From Modestobacter sp. VKM Ac-2977 (lineage in GTDB: Bacteria > Actinomycetota > Actinomycetes > Mycobacteriales > Geodermatophilaceae), in assembly GCF_026968045.1 (NCBI RefSeq), contig NZ_JAPVBQ010000003.1:466060-530059 (forward strand): a DNA stretch of 64,000 bases. The letters are read 5' to 3'. The translations under genes were made by a program, and so were the position numbers. How positions within the stretch are numbered: the first letter of the stretch is position 1; every line of letters starts with the position of its first letter. Below, one piece after another: positions 51,007 to 59,425 of the stretch. The notes under the pieces were generated by a model. The model did no database searches. It was not told the DNA's origin and saw only the letters and a list, made by a program, of their open reading frames with translations.

Positions 51007-51690
51007 GTGTCTCCTTCCTCACGCGCGGCGGACGGCCGCCTCGACAGTCGCCCCGACCAACCGACCGGCACCGCCCCCGGTCCGGGGGTCACCCGGCTCG
51101 CCCTCGGGCCCGGGGCCGAGGCGCTGCTCGCCGTCCCGTCCGGCGACCCGCGGCCGCGCCCCCTGCTGGTGTTCTTCCACGGTGCCGGGGGGACGGCGGA
51201 ACAGTCGCTTGCCGCCGTCGGGGAGCTGGTCACCGCCCGCGACGTGCTGGTGCTCGCCCCGACCTCGGCCGGCAGCACGTGGGACCTGATCGACGGTGGC
51301 CTGGGCCGGGACGTCGCCGTCCTGGACGCGGCGCTCGCGCAGGTCTTCGCCAGCTGCCCGGTCAGCCAGGTGGCGATGTCGGGCTTCTCCGACGGCGGTT
51401 CGTACGCGCTGTCGCTGGGGGTCGCCAACGGCGACCTGGCCGCCACCGTGCTGGCGTTCTCCCCGGGCTTCGTCTCCTCACCCGGCCGGTACGGCCGGGC
51501 GAGGTTCTGGCTGAGCCACGGCACCGACGACCCGGTCCTACCGGTGGACCGGTGCGGACGTCGGGTGTCGGCCGAGCTGCTGGCCGACGGCTACGACGTG
51601 ACCTACGAGGAGTTCGCCGGTGGTCACGTGATCACCCCGGAGCTGGTGGCCGCCGGGCTGGACTGGTGGCTCGGCGCCCCGGCCGGCTGA
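51007..51690 (+). CDS. Alpha/beta hydrolase (esterase/PHB-depolymerase-like)
   Basis: 227-residue hydrolase of the LpqC/phospholipase-carboxylesterase type. Oxyanion loop FFHGAGGTAEQSL; nucleophile Ser in MSGFSDGGSYALSLG; acid Asp in HGTDDPVLPV; His in FAGGHVITPEL. No signal peptide, so cytoplasmic. GTG 51007 with GGGGAG five bases upstream. Substrate unknown. It converges on the DUF2382 gene, 17 bases away. Confidence 0.88.
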   Translation: MSPSSRAADGRLDSRPDQPTGTAPGPGVTRLALGPGAEALLAVPSGDPRPRPLLVFFHGAGGTAEQSLAAVGELVTARDVLVLAPTSAGSTWDLIDGGLGRDVAVLDAALAQVFASCPVSQVAMSGFSDGGSYALSLGVANGDLAATVLAFSPGFVSSPGRYGRARFWLSHGTDDPVLPVDRCGRRVSAELLADGYDVTYEEFAGGHVITPELVAAGLDWWLGAPAG

Positions 51691-51707
51691 CCGGCCGGGG
51701 CGGCGGC

Positions 51708-52502
51708 TCAGTCGCGCGGCGTGTCGGTGGTGGTCAGATCGACCTCTTCGTGCCGCAGCTGCTCGGTGACCGACGACTGCTCGGTCTCCCACGTCGTGGT
51801 CAACCGCACCCGCTCGGCCGGCACCCGCTCCAGGGAGACCCGCGGCTCCTCGGCGTACAGGGTGACCCAGCCGGTGCTGCGGGAGGGCTGCCGTTCGCCT
51901 GTCGCCGCCCGGCCCGGCTCGCGATCGCCGTGCGCGAGTGGCAGGTGCTCGATCCGGGCGCGCTGCCGGGTGATCGTCACCGGCACCAGCACCTCCTCGC
52001 TGACCTCCTCGATGCGGAGCACGGCCCGGGTCCAGGGCTCGACCACGGTCGTGACGTCGAGCTGCTCCTCGGCGAGGGTGATCGTGCCGTCGCCGTCCCG
52101 GACGGTGCCGTTGCCGTCCCGGACCATGCCGTCGTTGTCCCGGACCATGCCGTCGCCGTCCCGGACCGTGCCGGCTGCCGGCCGGCGGTAGTGCTCCAGC
52201 AGCGCCGCCTCCTCCTCCGGGCTCAGGTGGTCCGGTCGGGTCGCCCGGGGCGCGGAGTGCACGGCGGCGGAGTCGACCGCCAGCTGCATCCGGTCGTCCG
52301 CGAGCTGGGACCCGGTGACCGGGGCGATGAGCGGGACCTCGTCGTCGTCCGGGGCGGCGTGCGCCCCGGGGGTGAGGCCCACCCAGGTGGGCTGTTCGGT
52401 CACGTCGTCCAGGTAGACCGCGGTGACCGTGCCCAGCGGCTTCCCGTCGCGGTCGTGGGCGATCGCACCGATGACAGAGGGGGGAGTCGGGTCGCTGGCC
52501 AT
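51708..52502 (-). CDS. PRC-barrel/DUF2382 stress-type protein with tandem repeats
   Basis: 264 residues. An N-terminal PRC-barrel-like domain (SVIGAIAHDRDGKPLGTVTAVYLDDVTEQPTWVGL) and a C-terminal DUF2382 (YsnF-like) part (LAEEQLDVTTVVEPWTRAVLRIEEVSEEVLVPVTITRQRARIEHLPL..., RVRLTTTWETEQSSVTEQLRHEEVDL). Between them four copies of a 7-residue unit, VRDGDGM/T, give an acidic, Asp/Gly-rich hinge. Such proteins are often stress-induced. ATG 52502; the upstream site is weak. Confidence 0.87.
   Translation of the reverse strand: MASDPTPPSVIGAIAHDRDGKPLGTVTAVYLDDVTEQPTWVGLTPGAHAAPDDDEVPLIAPVTGSQLADDRMQLAVDSAAVHSAPRATRPDHLSPEEEAALLEHYRRPAAGTVRDGDGMVRDNDGMVRDGNGTVRDGDGTITLAEEQLDVTTVVEPWTRAVLRIEEVSEEVLVPVTITRQRARIEHLPLAHGDREPGRAATGERQPSRSTGWVTLYAEEPRVSLERVPAERVRLTTTWETEQSSVTEQLRHEEVDLTTTDTPRD
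52084..52167. repeat. Four in-frame 21-base tandem repeats
   Basis: Units start at 52084, 52105, 52126 and 52147 (for example ATGCCGTCGCCGTCCCGGAC, plus one base). They encode the V/M-R-D-G/N-D/N-G hinge repeats of the DUF2382 protein. Since the unit is a multiple of three, copy number can vary without breaking the frame. Confidence 0.85.
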
Positions 52503-52566
52503 GACTGGTGGGTGATCCAGACGCCGGTGGTCTACACATCGCCCGGCGGGTCGTGCCGGAACTCGG

Positions 52567-52595
52567 TTGAGCCGAGCACGGTCCGCGCGTAGCGT
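52567..52595 (+). promoter_or_regulatory. helR promoter
   Basis: TTGAGC (52567-52572), 17-base spacer, TAGCGT (52590-52595). Transcription would start at or just before the GTG at 52605, so the mRNA is probably leaderless. The -35 box lies inside an inverted repeat CTCGG-N5-CCGAG (52562-52576). No rifampicin-associated-element dyad is visible. Confidence 0.65.
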
Positions 52596-52604
52596 CCTCC
52601 GATC

Positions 52605-54686
52605 GTGTCCGTGCCGTCCGCCCCGGCCCACCCCACCGCCGCCGATCCCGTCCTCGCCGCCGAACGCGACCACCTGGCCCACGCCGCCGGGTGCCTGACC
52701 TCCATGCGTGCCGCCGCCGTCGCGGTCGCCGATGCCGGCGTCGACGCCTGGGCCTCCGAGCGACTCGGCGCCGCCCGCGCCGAGCGACTGCTCGCGCTCG
52801 CCGCCGACCCGGGCGTCCCGGCCTTCTTCGGCCGCACCGACGCTGCCGGTGGCACCGACCCGGAGACCTTCCACATCGGCCGCCGCCACGTGCGGGACGC
52901 GGCCGGCGACCCGGTCGTCATCGACTGGCGGGCACCGATGAGCCGGCCGTTCTACCAGGCCAGCGCCGCCGAACCGCAGGGCCTGCTGCGCCGCCGCCGG
53001 TTCGGCTTCGCCGATGGCGAGCTGACCAGCTACGAGGACGAGCTGATCGCCGACGGCCAGGACGACGCCGGTGGCGGCGAGCTCTTGCGCCAGGAGATCG
53101 AGCGCCCGCGCAGCGGCCCGATGCGCGACATCGTGGCCACCATCCAGCCCGACCAGGACGACATCGTCCGGGCGCCGCTGACCGAGTCGATCTGCGTGCA
53201 GGGCGCGCCGGGCACCGGGAAGACGGCGGTCGGGCTGCACCGGGCTGCCTACCTGCTCTACACGCACGGCGACCAGCTGGCCCGCACCGGTGTGCTCGTC
53301 GTGGGGCCGAACCGGGCGTTCCTGCGGTACATCGAGCAGGTGCTGCCCGCGCTGGGCGAGGTGGAGGTCGACCAGGCGACGGTCGCGAGCCTCACCGCCC
53401 GGGTGACCGTGCGCGCCCAGGACGAACCGGCGGTCGCCGTGCTCAAGGGCGATCCGCGGCTGGCCGAGGTGCTGCGCCGGGCACTGTGGGGCGGCATCCG
53501 CAAGCCGACGGACTCGGTGCAGGTGACGCTGTCGGGGCGGAAGTACCGGATCGGTGAGGACCGGCTCAAGCGCTTCGTCGACGACCTGCGCCGGGCCGGG
53601 ACCTCCGGGGTCGACGACCAGCAGCTGGTGCACTACGCCGCCGGCCGGGAGCGGCTGGCCATGGGGCTGGCCGAGTACGCCCGGCGGCTCAAGGAGGCGG
53701 GCGGGGGGAGCCCGACCGACGCGGAGACCCGGCGGACCGCCCGCAGCGCCGAGGTGCGGGCCTTCTGCGACGCCGTCTGGCCGGCGGTGGACGCCGCCGG
53801 GCTCGTGCACGACCTGTTCACCGACCCCGAGCGGCTGGCCCGGGCGGCCCGCGGTGTACTGGCCGAGGAGGAGCAGGCGCTGCTGCGCTGGCCGAAGCCG
53901 CCGCGGTCGGTGCGCGCCGCGCGATGGACGGCGGCGGACGCGGTGCTGGTCGACGAGGTGGCCGGGATGCTGGAGCGGACCCCGGGCTACGGGCACGTGG
54001 TGGTGGACGAGGCGCAGGACCTCTCCCCGATGGAGTGCCGCGCCGTCGCCCGCCGGCTGGGCGCGGGTTCGCTGACGGTGCTCGGCGACCTGGCCCAGGC
54101 CACCAGCCCGTGGTCGGTGGCGGACTGGTCGCAGACGCTGACGGCGCTCGGCCGGCCGGCCACGACCGTGCGGCCGCTCACCAGGGGCTACCGGGTGCCG
54201 GGTGAGGTGCTGGACTTCGCCAACCGGCTGCTGCCCGCCATCGCCCCCGGGCTGGCCGCGGCCACCGCGGCCCGCCGGGAGCCGGGGGCGCTGCAGCTGC
54301 GGCCCGTGGGCACGCTGGCCGGGCCGCTGGCCGAGGTGGTCGGCGAGCTGGCGGCCAGAGCCGGGTCGACCGGGGTGGTCTGCGCCGACGCGTCGGTCGC
54401 CGAGGTGGTCGGGGTGCTCACCGCGGCCGGGCTGGACGTGTCGTCGTTGAGCGACGACGGTGCGGCGCCGGCCCGGGTGTCCGTCGTCCCGGCCGGGCTG
54501 GTGAAGGGGCTGGAGTTCGACCACGTCGTGGTCGTGGAGCCGGCCGCGATCGTCGCCGCGGAGCCCCGCGGCCTGCACCGGCTCTACGTCGTCCTCACCC
54601 GGGCGGTGAGCAGCCTGGTCGTGCTCCACCACGCCGACCTGCCCGACCTGCTGGTCGAGGAGATCACCGCGGTCCGGTCCGGCTGA
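52605..54686 (+). CDS. helR: HelD/HelR-like UvrD-type ATPase
   Basis: 693-residue superfamily 1 ATPase. Walker A GAPGTGKT at 200-207, Walker B HVVVDEAQDLS near 465, motif III GDLAQATSP, motif V/VI VKGLEFDHVVVVEP and YVVLTRAVSSLVVL. The N-terminal coiled arm (AERDHLAHAAGCLTSM) and IDWRAPMSRPFY segment mark it as HelD/HelR, the motor that removes RNA polymerase from stalled complexes and can protect it from rifampicin, rather than a DNA-repair helicase. Shorter than class II HelD (about 740). GTG start, leaderless by promoter position. Confidence 0.87.
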   Translation: MSVPSAPAHPTAADPVLAAERDHLAHAAGCLTSMRAAAVAVADAGVDAWASERLGAARAERLLALAADPGVPAFFGRTDAAGGTDPETFHIGRRHVRDAAGDPVVIDWRAPMSRPFYQASAAEPQGLLRRRRFGFADGELTSYEDELIADGQDDAGGGELLRQEIERPRSGPMRDIVATIQPDQDDIVRAPLTESICVQGAPGTGKTAVGLHRAAYLLYTHGDQLARTGVLVVGPNRAFLRYIEQVLPALGEVEVDQATVASLTARVTVRAQDEPAVAVLKGDPRLAEVLRRALWGGIRKPTDSVQVTLSGRKYRIGEDRLKRFVDDLRRAGTSGVDDQQLVHYAAGRERLAMGLAEYARRLKEAGGGSPTDAETRRTARSAEVRAFCDAVWPAVDAAGLVHDLFTDPERLARAARGVLAEEEQALLRWPKPPRSVRAARWTAADAVLVDEVAGMLERTPGYGHVVVDEAQDLSPMECRAVARRLGAGSLTVLGDLAQATSPWSVADWSQTLTALGRPATTVRPLTRGYRVPGEVLDFANRLLPAIAPGLAAATAARREPGALQLRPVGTLAGPLAEVVGELAARAGSTGVVCADASVAEVVGVLTAAGLDVSSLSDDGAAPARVSVVPAGLVKGLEFDHVVVVEPAAIVAAEPRGLHRLYVVLTRAVSSLVVLHHADLPDLLVEEITAVRSG

Positions 54687-54708
54687 CCGGCGTCCCTAGG
54701 CTCCCGGC

Positions 54709-55563
54709 ATGCCCGACTCCCTGCGCCGCGCGCTCCGCGTCCCCGCCGCCCCGATCGAGCTGCGGGAGATCGACCCGCGGTCGACGCCGCTGGCCCCCGG
54801 CGACAAGGAGCGCACCCGGGAGGCGACGCGGCTGGACGCGACCCATCTGGCCGAGCTGCAGCAGCGGCTCTACGCGGAGGGCAGCGGCGGCAGCCGACGG
54901 CGGGTGCTGCTGGTGCTGCAGGGCATGGACACCAGCGGCAAGGGCGGCGTGGTGAAGCACGTCGTCGGCGCGATGGAGCCGCACGGGGTGGCGGTGGCGA
55001 GCTTCGGCACGCCGACGCCGGAGGAGCTGCGGCACTCCTTCCTCTGGCGGGTGCGCCGCGCCCTGCCGGGCCCCGGCAAGGTCGGTGTCTTCGACCGTTC
55101 GCACTACGAGGACGTGCTGATCGGCCGGGTGCGCGAGCTGGCGACCCCGGAGGTGATCGAGCGGCGCTACCGGGAGATCGTGCGGTTCGAGCGCCAGCTC
55201 GTCGACGACGACGTCACCGTGCTCAAGGTCCTCCTGCACCTGTCGCCGTGGGAGCAGAAGCAGCGCCTGCTGGCCCGGCTCGACGACTCCAGCAAGCGCT
55301 GGAAGTTCGATCCCGCCGACATCGACGAGCGGGCACTCTGGCCGCAGTACCAGCAGGCCCATGCGACCGCCCTGGAGCGCACCGACACCGGCACCGCACC
55401 GTGGTACGTCGTCCCGGCCGACCGGAAGTGGTACCGCAACTGGGCGGTCGGCCGGCTGCTGCTGGAGACGCTGACCGAGCTGCAGCCCCGGCTGCCGGAG
55501 CCGGCCTGGGACGTCGACGAGCAGCGCGACCGGCTGATCGAGGAGCACCCGATCAGCTGGTGA
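54709..55563 (+). CDS. Polyphosphate kinase 2 family protein
   Basis: 284-residue PPK2, which phosphorylates nucleotides with polyphosphate. Walker A GMDTSGKGG (about 72-80), lid FLWRVRRALPGPGKVGVFDRSHYEDVL with the Walker B Asp, and KWYRNWAV near the C-terminus. One-domain form; whether it acts on NMP or NDP is not clear (an AMP-preferring class is possible). The ATG lies 6 bases after a TAGGCT box (54697-54702), so leaderless. It overlaps the convergent YihY gene by 11 bases. Confidence 0.92.
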   Translation: MPDSLRRALRVPAAPIELREIDPRSTPLAPGDKERTREATRLDATHLAELQQRLYAEGSGGSRRRVLLVLQGMDTSGKGGVVKHVVGAMEPHGVAVASFGTPTPEELRHSFLWRVRRALPGPGKVGVFDRSHYEDVLIGRVRELATPEVIERRYREIVRFERQLVDDDVTVLKVLLHLSPWEQKQRLLARLDDSSKRWKFDPADIDERALWPQYQQAHATALERTDTGTAPWYVVPADRKWYRNWAVGRLLLETLTELQPRLPEPAWDVDEQRDRLIEEHPISW

Positions 55564-56386
55564 CCGCCGTCCCGCGGGCAAGGCGCTCGTCCAGGGCCTG
55601 GGTGAACAACCAGCCGCCGATCAGCACGAACTGGAGCAGGAACAGCCAGAACCCGATGGCGATCACGCCGCCGACCACGGTGAGCCCACCGAACGGGGCG
55701 CCGAGGTCCAGCGGCAGGGCCAGGAACAGCACGAACCCCTGCAGGAAGCCGGAGAGGCAGGCGGCGGTGAACAGCGCCCCGGACACCACGGCCCGCCAGC
55801 CCAGCCGGCTGGCCGCGACCACTCGGAAGATCCACACCAACGGCAGGGTGAGCGCGAACAGCACCGAGTAGTAGCCGGTGGCGAACCCGCCGACCGCGGC
55901 GCCGAACCCGGGAGTCTCGGCCAGGTGTGCAAGCACCCCCGCGACCAGCAGCAACGGGTACAGCAGCAGCGGTGCCAGCACCAGCAGGGGCAGGGCCAGC
56001 GCCCGGCCCCGCCAGGCGGTGAACCGGTCGTGCGCCGGGCTGAACCGCAGCAGCGCCCGGCGCAGCCCCTCGCCGTACAGCGAGATGGGCAGCAGGGTCA
56101 GCAGGGCGCCGACGACGCTGAGGCCGGTGCCCGCCTCGGCCAGCCGCTGCACCGCTGCCGGGGCGCCCAGCGCGCCGGGCAGCACCTCGGACAACCGGGT
56201 GGCGAGCTCGCGCACCTCGTCGGCGCCGGCCACCCAGCTGGTCAGCCCCAGGGAGAGCACCAGCGCCGGGACGACGGCGATCCCGGCGTAGAAGGTGAGC
56301 CCGGCGGCGATCAGGGCGGTGTCCCGGTTGCGCAGACGGGCCCGCATCGCCCTCAGCAGGCCGCGCGCCTCCTTCGCCACCTGCAC
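55553..56386 (-). CDS. YihY/BrkB-family membrane protein
   Basis: 277-residue inner-membrane protein with about six hydrophobic helices. ALIAAGLTFYAGIAVVPALVLSLGL is the family signature; GLTVVGGVIAIGFWLFLLQFVLIGGWLFTQAL closes the last helices. Function is unknown. The start is uncertain: GTG 56386 or 56380; neither has a good ribosome-binding site and the frame continues upstream, but translation beyond this has no family match. It overlaps the PPK2 gene tail-to-tail. Confidence 0.82.
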   Translation of the reverse strand: MQVAKEARGLLRAMRARLRNRDTALIAAGLTFYAGIAVVPALVLSLGLTSWVAGADEVRELATRLSEVLPGALGAPAAVQRLAEAGTGLSVVGALLTLLPISLYGEGLRRALLRFSPAHDRFTAWRGRALALPLLVLAPLLLYPLLLVAGVLAHLAETPGFGAAVGGFATGYYSVLFALTLPLVWIFRVVAASRLGWRAVVSGALFTAACLSGFLQGFVLFLALPLDLGAPFGGLTVVGGVIAIGFWLFLLQFVLIGGWLFTQALDERLARGTAVTS

Positions 56387-56451
56387 CGGGACATGTGACC
56401 AGGTCCGGCCTGGTCCCGCTCGTCGGCGCGCCCGGCGCCGCGGTCCGGAGG

Positions 56452-56598
56452 TCAGCCGAGGGTGCCGACCAGGATCATGAAGGTGAAGGCCACCACCAGG
56501 ATCAGCACGAAGGTCCCGACGATGAGCAGGCGGGCCCGGTTCTTCGGCAGCCTGCCCTGTCCGTTGCGGTCGGTGCGGCCGTCGGGTCGCTCGCTCAT
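56452..56598 (-). CDS. Small single-helix membrane protein
   Basis: 48 residues. A basic N-terminus (MSERPDGRTDRNGQGRLPKNRAR) is followed by one hydrophobic helix (LLIVGTFVLILVVAFTFMILVGTLG) to the C-terminal end, so the N-terminus should stay in the cytoplasm. The start is convincing: AGGAGG lies four bases before the ATG. No family is recognised. It lies between the YihY gene and the oxidoreductase gene, in the same direction as both, with its own spacing. Confidence 0.65.
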   Translation of the reverse strand: MSERPDGRTDRNGQGRLPKNRARLLIVGTFVLILVVAFTFMILVGTLG

Positions 56599-56739
56599 CG
56601 GTCCTCCTGAGAATCGGTACGCGCCCCGGTCCGACACGTGGTCTCCCCGGGTCGCCGGCCTGCTCGGGCGAGCGGGCGGCTGTGTCCGGTGCCTGCCCAG
56701 TTCCGCGGAAGCTCACGCCTGAGCCGTGGCCCACTCCGC

Positions 56740-58293
56740 TCAGTGGCCGCCGAGCAGGTGCTGCGCCGCGGCGAAGCCGCCCAGGCCGCTGACCGCACCG
56801 CCGCGCACCGTGCCGCCCGAGGAGGCGGCGACCACCCGCGGGTGCGCCGTCGCCACGCCCCAGGTGCCGACGGCCTCCGGGCCGGGCGCGACCGGCCAGG
56901 CGAGGTCGCCGTGGAAGATGTGCCCGCCCGGCATCGCCAGTGACGCTTCGACGTCCAGCGGCGAGGACGCCTGCAGGCACGGCTGCCCGTCGCCGTCGGT
57001 GGCCAGGCACTCGGCCAGCGGCTCGGTCAGGTGGGCGTCCAGCTGGGCCAGCACCCGCCGCACCGCCTCCGTCCGGGTGCCGACGGGGTCGGTCGCGTAC
57101 AGCTCGGCCGGCGTGTGCAGCCCGAACAGGGTCAGGGTGTGCAGCCCGGTGTCGCCGACGATCGACGGGTCGGTGAGCGAGTGGCAGTACACCTCGAAGG
57201 GGACCACCTCGGGCAGCTGCCCGGCCGCGGCCTGCGCGTACGCGGCGTCGAGCTGGCCGGCCGCCTCGTCGACGTGCACGGTGCCGCTGAAGACCCGGCG
57301 GGGATCGGCGCCCGACCGCAGCCCGGGCAACCGGCGCAGCACCATGTTCACCTTCAGCTGCGACCCCGACGGCCGCGGCGCCGGGGCGGCGCCCAGCAGC
57401 TCGTCGAGCACGGCCGGGGCCGCACCGCCGACCAGGTGCCCGGCGTCGGCGGCGTGCGTCGTCCCGTCGGCGTCGGTCCAGTGCACGGTGACGCCGTCGG
57501 CCCGGGTCTCGACCGCGGTGACCTCGGCCCGGGTGAGCAGTTCGGCGCCGCCCGCGCGTGCCGCGTCGGCGAGCGCGCCGCTGACCGCGCCCATCCCGCC
57601 GACCGGCACCCGCCAGCGCCCGGTGCCGTTGCCGACGAGGTGGTACAGGAAGCACCGGCCGGCCAGCCCGTCCGCGGCGTGCACGTCGGCGAAGGTGCCG
57701 ATCAGCCCGTCGGTGAGCGCGATGCCCCGGACCTCATCGTCGCGCAGGTGGTCGGCGACGACGTCGGCCAGCGGCCGTTCCCGCAGGTCGTGCCAGATCT
57801 CCGGGTCCCGCAGGCGCGCGAGGAGCGCCGCCTCGCTGGGCAGCGGTCCGGTCAGGGTGGGGGCCAGGTCCTCGGCGAGGGTGGTCAGCCGGCCGTAGAA
57901 CCGCTGCCAGCCGGCGAACTCGGCGTCCGAGCCGGTGTGGGCGCGGAAGGAGGCGGCCGTCTCCGGCCCCTCGTCCCGCTCGACCAGCAGCCCGGTGGCC
58001 GCACCGCCGCGGCGCAGCGGCGTGTAGGAGGCGACCGCCCGGTCCAGCAGGGTGATCGGCAACGCCAGGTCGGTGACGACCCGGTCGGGCAGCAGGCTGA
58101 CCAGGTAGGAGTACGCCGACAGCCGGACGTCGACGCCCGGGAAGACCTGTTCGCTGACCGCGGCGCCACCGAGCACGGCACGTCGCTCCAGTACGAGCAC
58201 CGACCAGCCCGCGCGGGCCAGGTAGGCGGCGGCGACCAGTCCGTTGTGACCGCCGCCCACCACGACGGCGTCGTACCGGGCTGCGGTGCTCAC
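56740..58293 (-). CDS. FAD-dependent phytoene-desaturase-like oxidoreductase
   Basis: 517 residues with an N-terminal FAD motif, AVVVGGGHNGLVAAAYLARAGWSVLVLERRAVLGGAA, and the C-terminal HGDLAWPVAP...GGAVSGLGGFAAAQHLLG of the carotenoid/PYROXD2-like amine-oxidase superfamily. HQ-type details point to the PYROXD2/CrtI-like (NAD(P)/FAD) group rather than a true phytoene desaturase, and no other carotenoid gene is nearby. GTG 58293 overlaps the GNAT gene stop (GTGA), so the two are co-translated. Confidence 0.88.
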   Translation of the reverse strand: MSTAARYDAVVVGGGHNGLVAAAYLARAGWSVLVLERRAVLGGAAVSEQVFPGVDVRLSAYSYLVSLLPDRVVTDLALPITLLDRAVASYTPLRRGGAATGLLVERDEGPETAASFRAHTGSDAEFAGWQRFYGRLTTLAEDLAPTLTGPLPSEAALLARLRDPEIWHDLRERPLADVVADHLRDDEVRGIALTDGLIGTFADVHAADGLAGRCFLYHLVGNGTGRWRVPVGGMGAVSGALADAARAGGAELLTRAEVTAVETRADGVTVHWTDADGTTHAADAGHLVGGAAPAVLDELLGAAPAPRPSGSQLKVNMVLRRLPGLRSGADPRRVFSGTVHVDEAAGQLDAAYAQAAAGQLPEVVPFEVYCHSLTDPSIVGDTGLHTLTLFGLHTPAELYATDPVGTRTEAVRRVLAQLDAHLTEPLAECLATDGDGQPCLQASSPLDVEASLAMPGGHIFHGDLAWPVAPGPEAVGTWGVATAHPRVVAASSGGTVRGGAVSGLGGFAAAQHLLGGH

Positions 58294-58742
58294 GCCAGCT
58301 CCCGGGCGAAGCAGAGCGAGAACGGGTCGTCCGCGTAGTGCCCGAACGCCGGGACCGGCCGGTAGCCGGCCGCGGTGTACAGCCCGACCGCCTCGGGCTG
58401 GCGCGGCCCGGTCTCCAGCAGCACGGTGGTCCAGCCCCGCCCCACCGCCTCGGCCTCCAGCGCGGTGAGCAGCAGCCGGGAGACGCCCCGCCCACGCGCC
58501 GCCGGGACGACGTACATCCGCTTGAGCTCGGCGGTGCCGTCCCCGAGGGGCCGCAGCGCACCGCAGCCGATCGGCGTGCCGTCGTCGTCCCGGGCGAGGA
58601 GGACGACGGCGACGTCGGCGGCGGACGGCGGCACCCCCGGCTCGCTCGCACCGCCGTAGCGGGCCCGCAGCTCGACCTGCTGGGCGGCGGTCAGCGCGGC
58701 GACGTCCGGGTCGTCCCACGAGGCGGCGGAGAGGGTCGGCAC
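58290..58742 (-). CDS. GNAT-family N-acetyltransferase
   Basis: 150-residue acetyltransferase with the acetyl-CoA loop [27 protein letters not shown] and the C-terminal [24 protein letters not shown]. The substrate is unknown. GTG 58742 with AGGATG seven bases upstream. It is the first gene of a two-gene operon with the FAD oxidoreductase, which may act on the same or a related amine compound. Upstream lies a long gene-free stretch. Confidence 0.9.
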   Translation of the reverse strand: MPTLSAASWDDPDVAALTAAQQVELRARYGGASEPGVPPSAADVAVVLLARDDDGTPIGCGALRPLGDGTAELKRMYVVPAARGRGVSRLLLTALEAEAVGRGWTTVLLETGPRQPEAVGLYTAAGYRPVPAFGHYADDPFSLCFARELA

Positions 58743-59157
58743 CAGGTCATCCTGGCGCGCCGTCGGCCACCCGCTGCAGCAGCCCCAGCCGAACGGCTCG
58801 GTGTGGACCACAGCGGCAGCGGCCACCGCCGGACGACGAGGTCGCCGTCGCCGGGCCGACGGTCCTCCTGCTCGACGGGTGGACCGAGCACGGCAGCGCG
58901 CGGCGCCAGCCCGTGCGGTGCTCGCTCTGCGTGAGGGGGTGCGCGCCGACGACTGTGCGCAGCTCGCGCCTGGGCCCGGTCGGCGCCGAGTCTTGGCGAC
59001 GCCTCGGCGACCAGGTCGGGTCGCGTGTCGGCCATGCGGCGGAGCAGCACGAGGCAGAACTCCCGCCGTGCCAGGCCCTTTACCCGGCGAGCCTGTCACG
59101 CTCGGTGAGCGTGTTGGAGCACACGCCCGGGGATTTCCACAAATTGGCCCCAGTCGT
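58743..59157. other. Gene-free stretch upstream of the NlpC/P60 promoter
   Basis: I see no supported gene here. A perfect 7-bp hairpin CACGCTC-GGT-GAGCGTG lies at 59097-59113. Several frames are open, as expected in such GC-rich DNA, but none has a ribosome-binding site or family match. It probably includes the GNAT promoter near its left end. Confidence 0.5.
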
Positions 59158-59186
59158 TTGTCACGAGCACATAACGCACGTACGGT
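59158..59186 (+). promoter_or_regulatory. Promoter of the riboswitch/NlpC transcript
   Basis: TTGTCA (59158-59163), 17-base spacer, TACGGT (59181-59186): a good housekeeping promoter. Transcription should start near 59193, about 70 bases before the riboswitch core. Confidence 0.7.
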
Positions 59187-59261
59187 CACCAGCGGTCCTG
59201 ACGGGCAGCGCAGTCGCCCACCCGGGTGACGACCGACAGGACCGCCGCCGAACCACACGGC

Positions 59262-59411
59262 TCGCCGCAACACTCGCGGGCTCGTGGACCGGGGACCCAC
59301 CGCAGCACTGGGGTGAAGCTCCGCACGGCCCGTTCGCGGGCCTCGAGGAGCCGGGCGACTTCCCGCCCGAACCCGTCAGCTAACTCGGTAGGCGGCAGGT
59401 GGAAGAAAGGA
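59262..59411 (+). ncRNA. c-di-AMP riboswitch (ydaO-yuaA type)
   Basis: The leader of the NlpC/P60 gene carries the conserved blocks of ydaO RNA in order: GGGGACCCA (59291-59299), TGGGGTGAAGC (59309-59319), GAACCCGTCAGCTAAC (59369-59384), CTCGGTAGGCG (59384-59394) and GGAAGAAAGGA (59401-59411). The pattern is the known actinobacterial form. In this class c-di-AMP usually turns expression of cell-wall hydrolases off. Ends are approximate. Confidence 0.88.
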
Positions 59412-59425
59412 CACACCCGCCGAAC

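Noticed and set aside
52503-52604. Rifampicin-associated element before helR
   Set aside because: Read both strands; no GGGGCTTGC-type dyad, only the short CTCGG hairpin.
56380-57655. Long N-terminal extension of the YihY protein
   Set aside because: The extension is the shadow of the FAD oxidoreductase and reads as Arg/Gly-rich low-complexity sequence.
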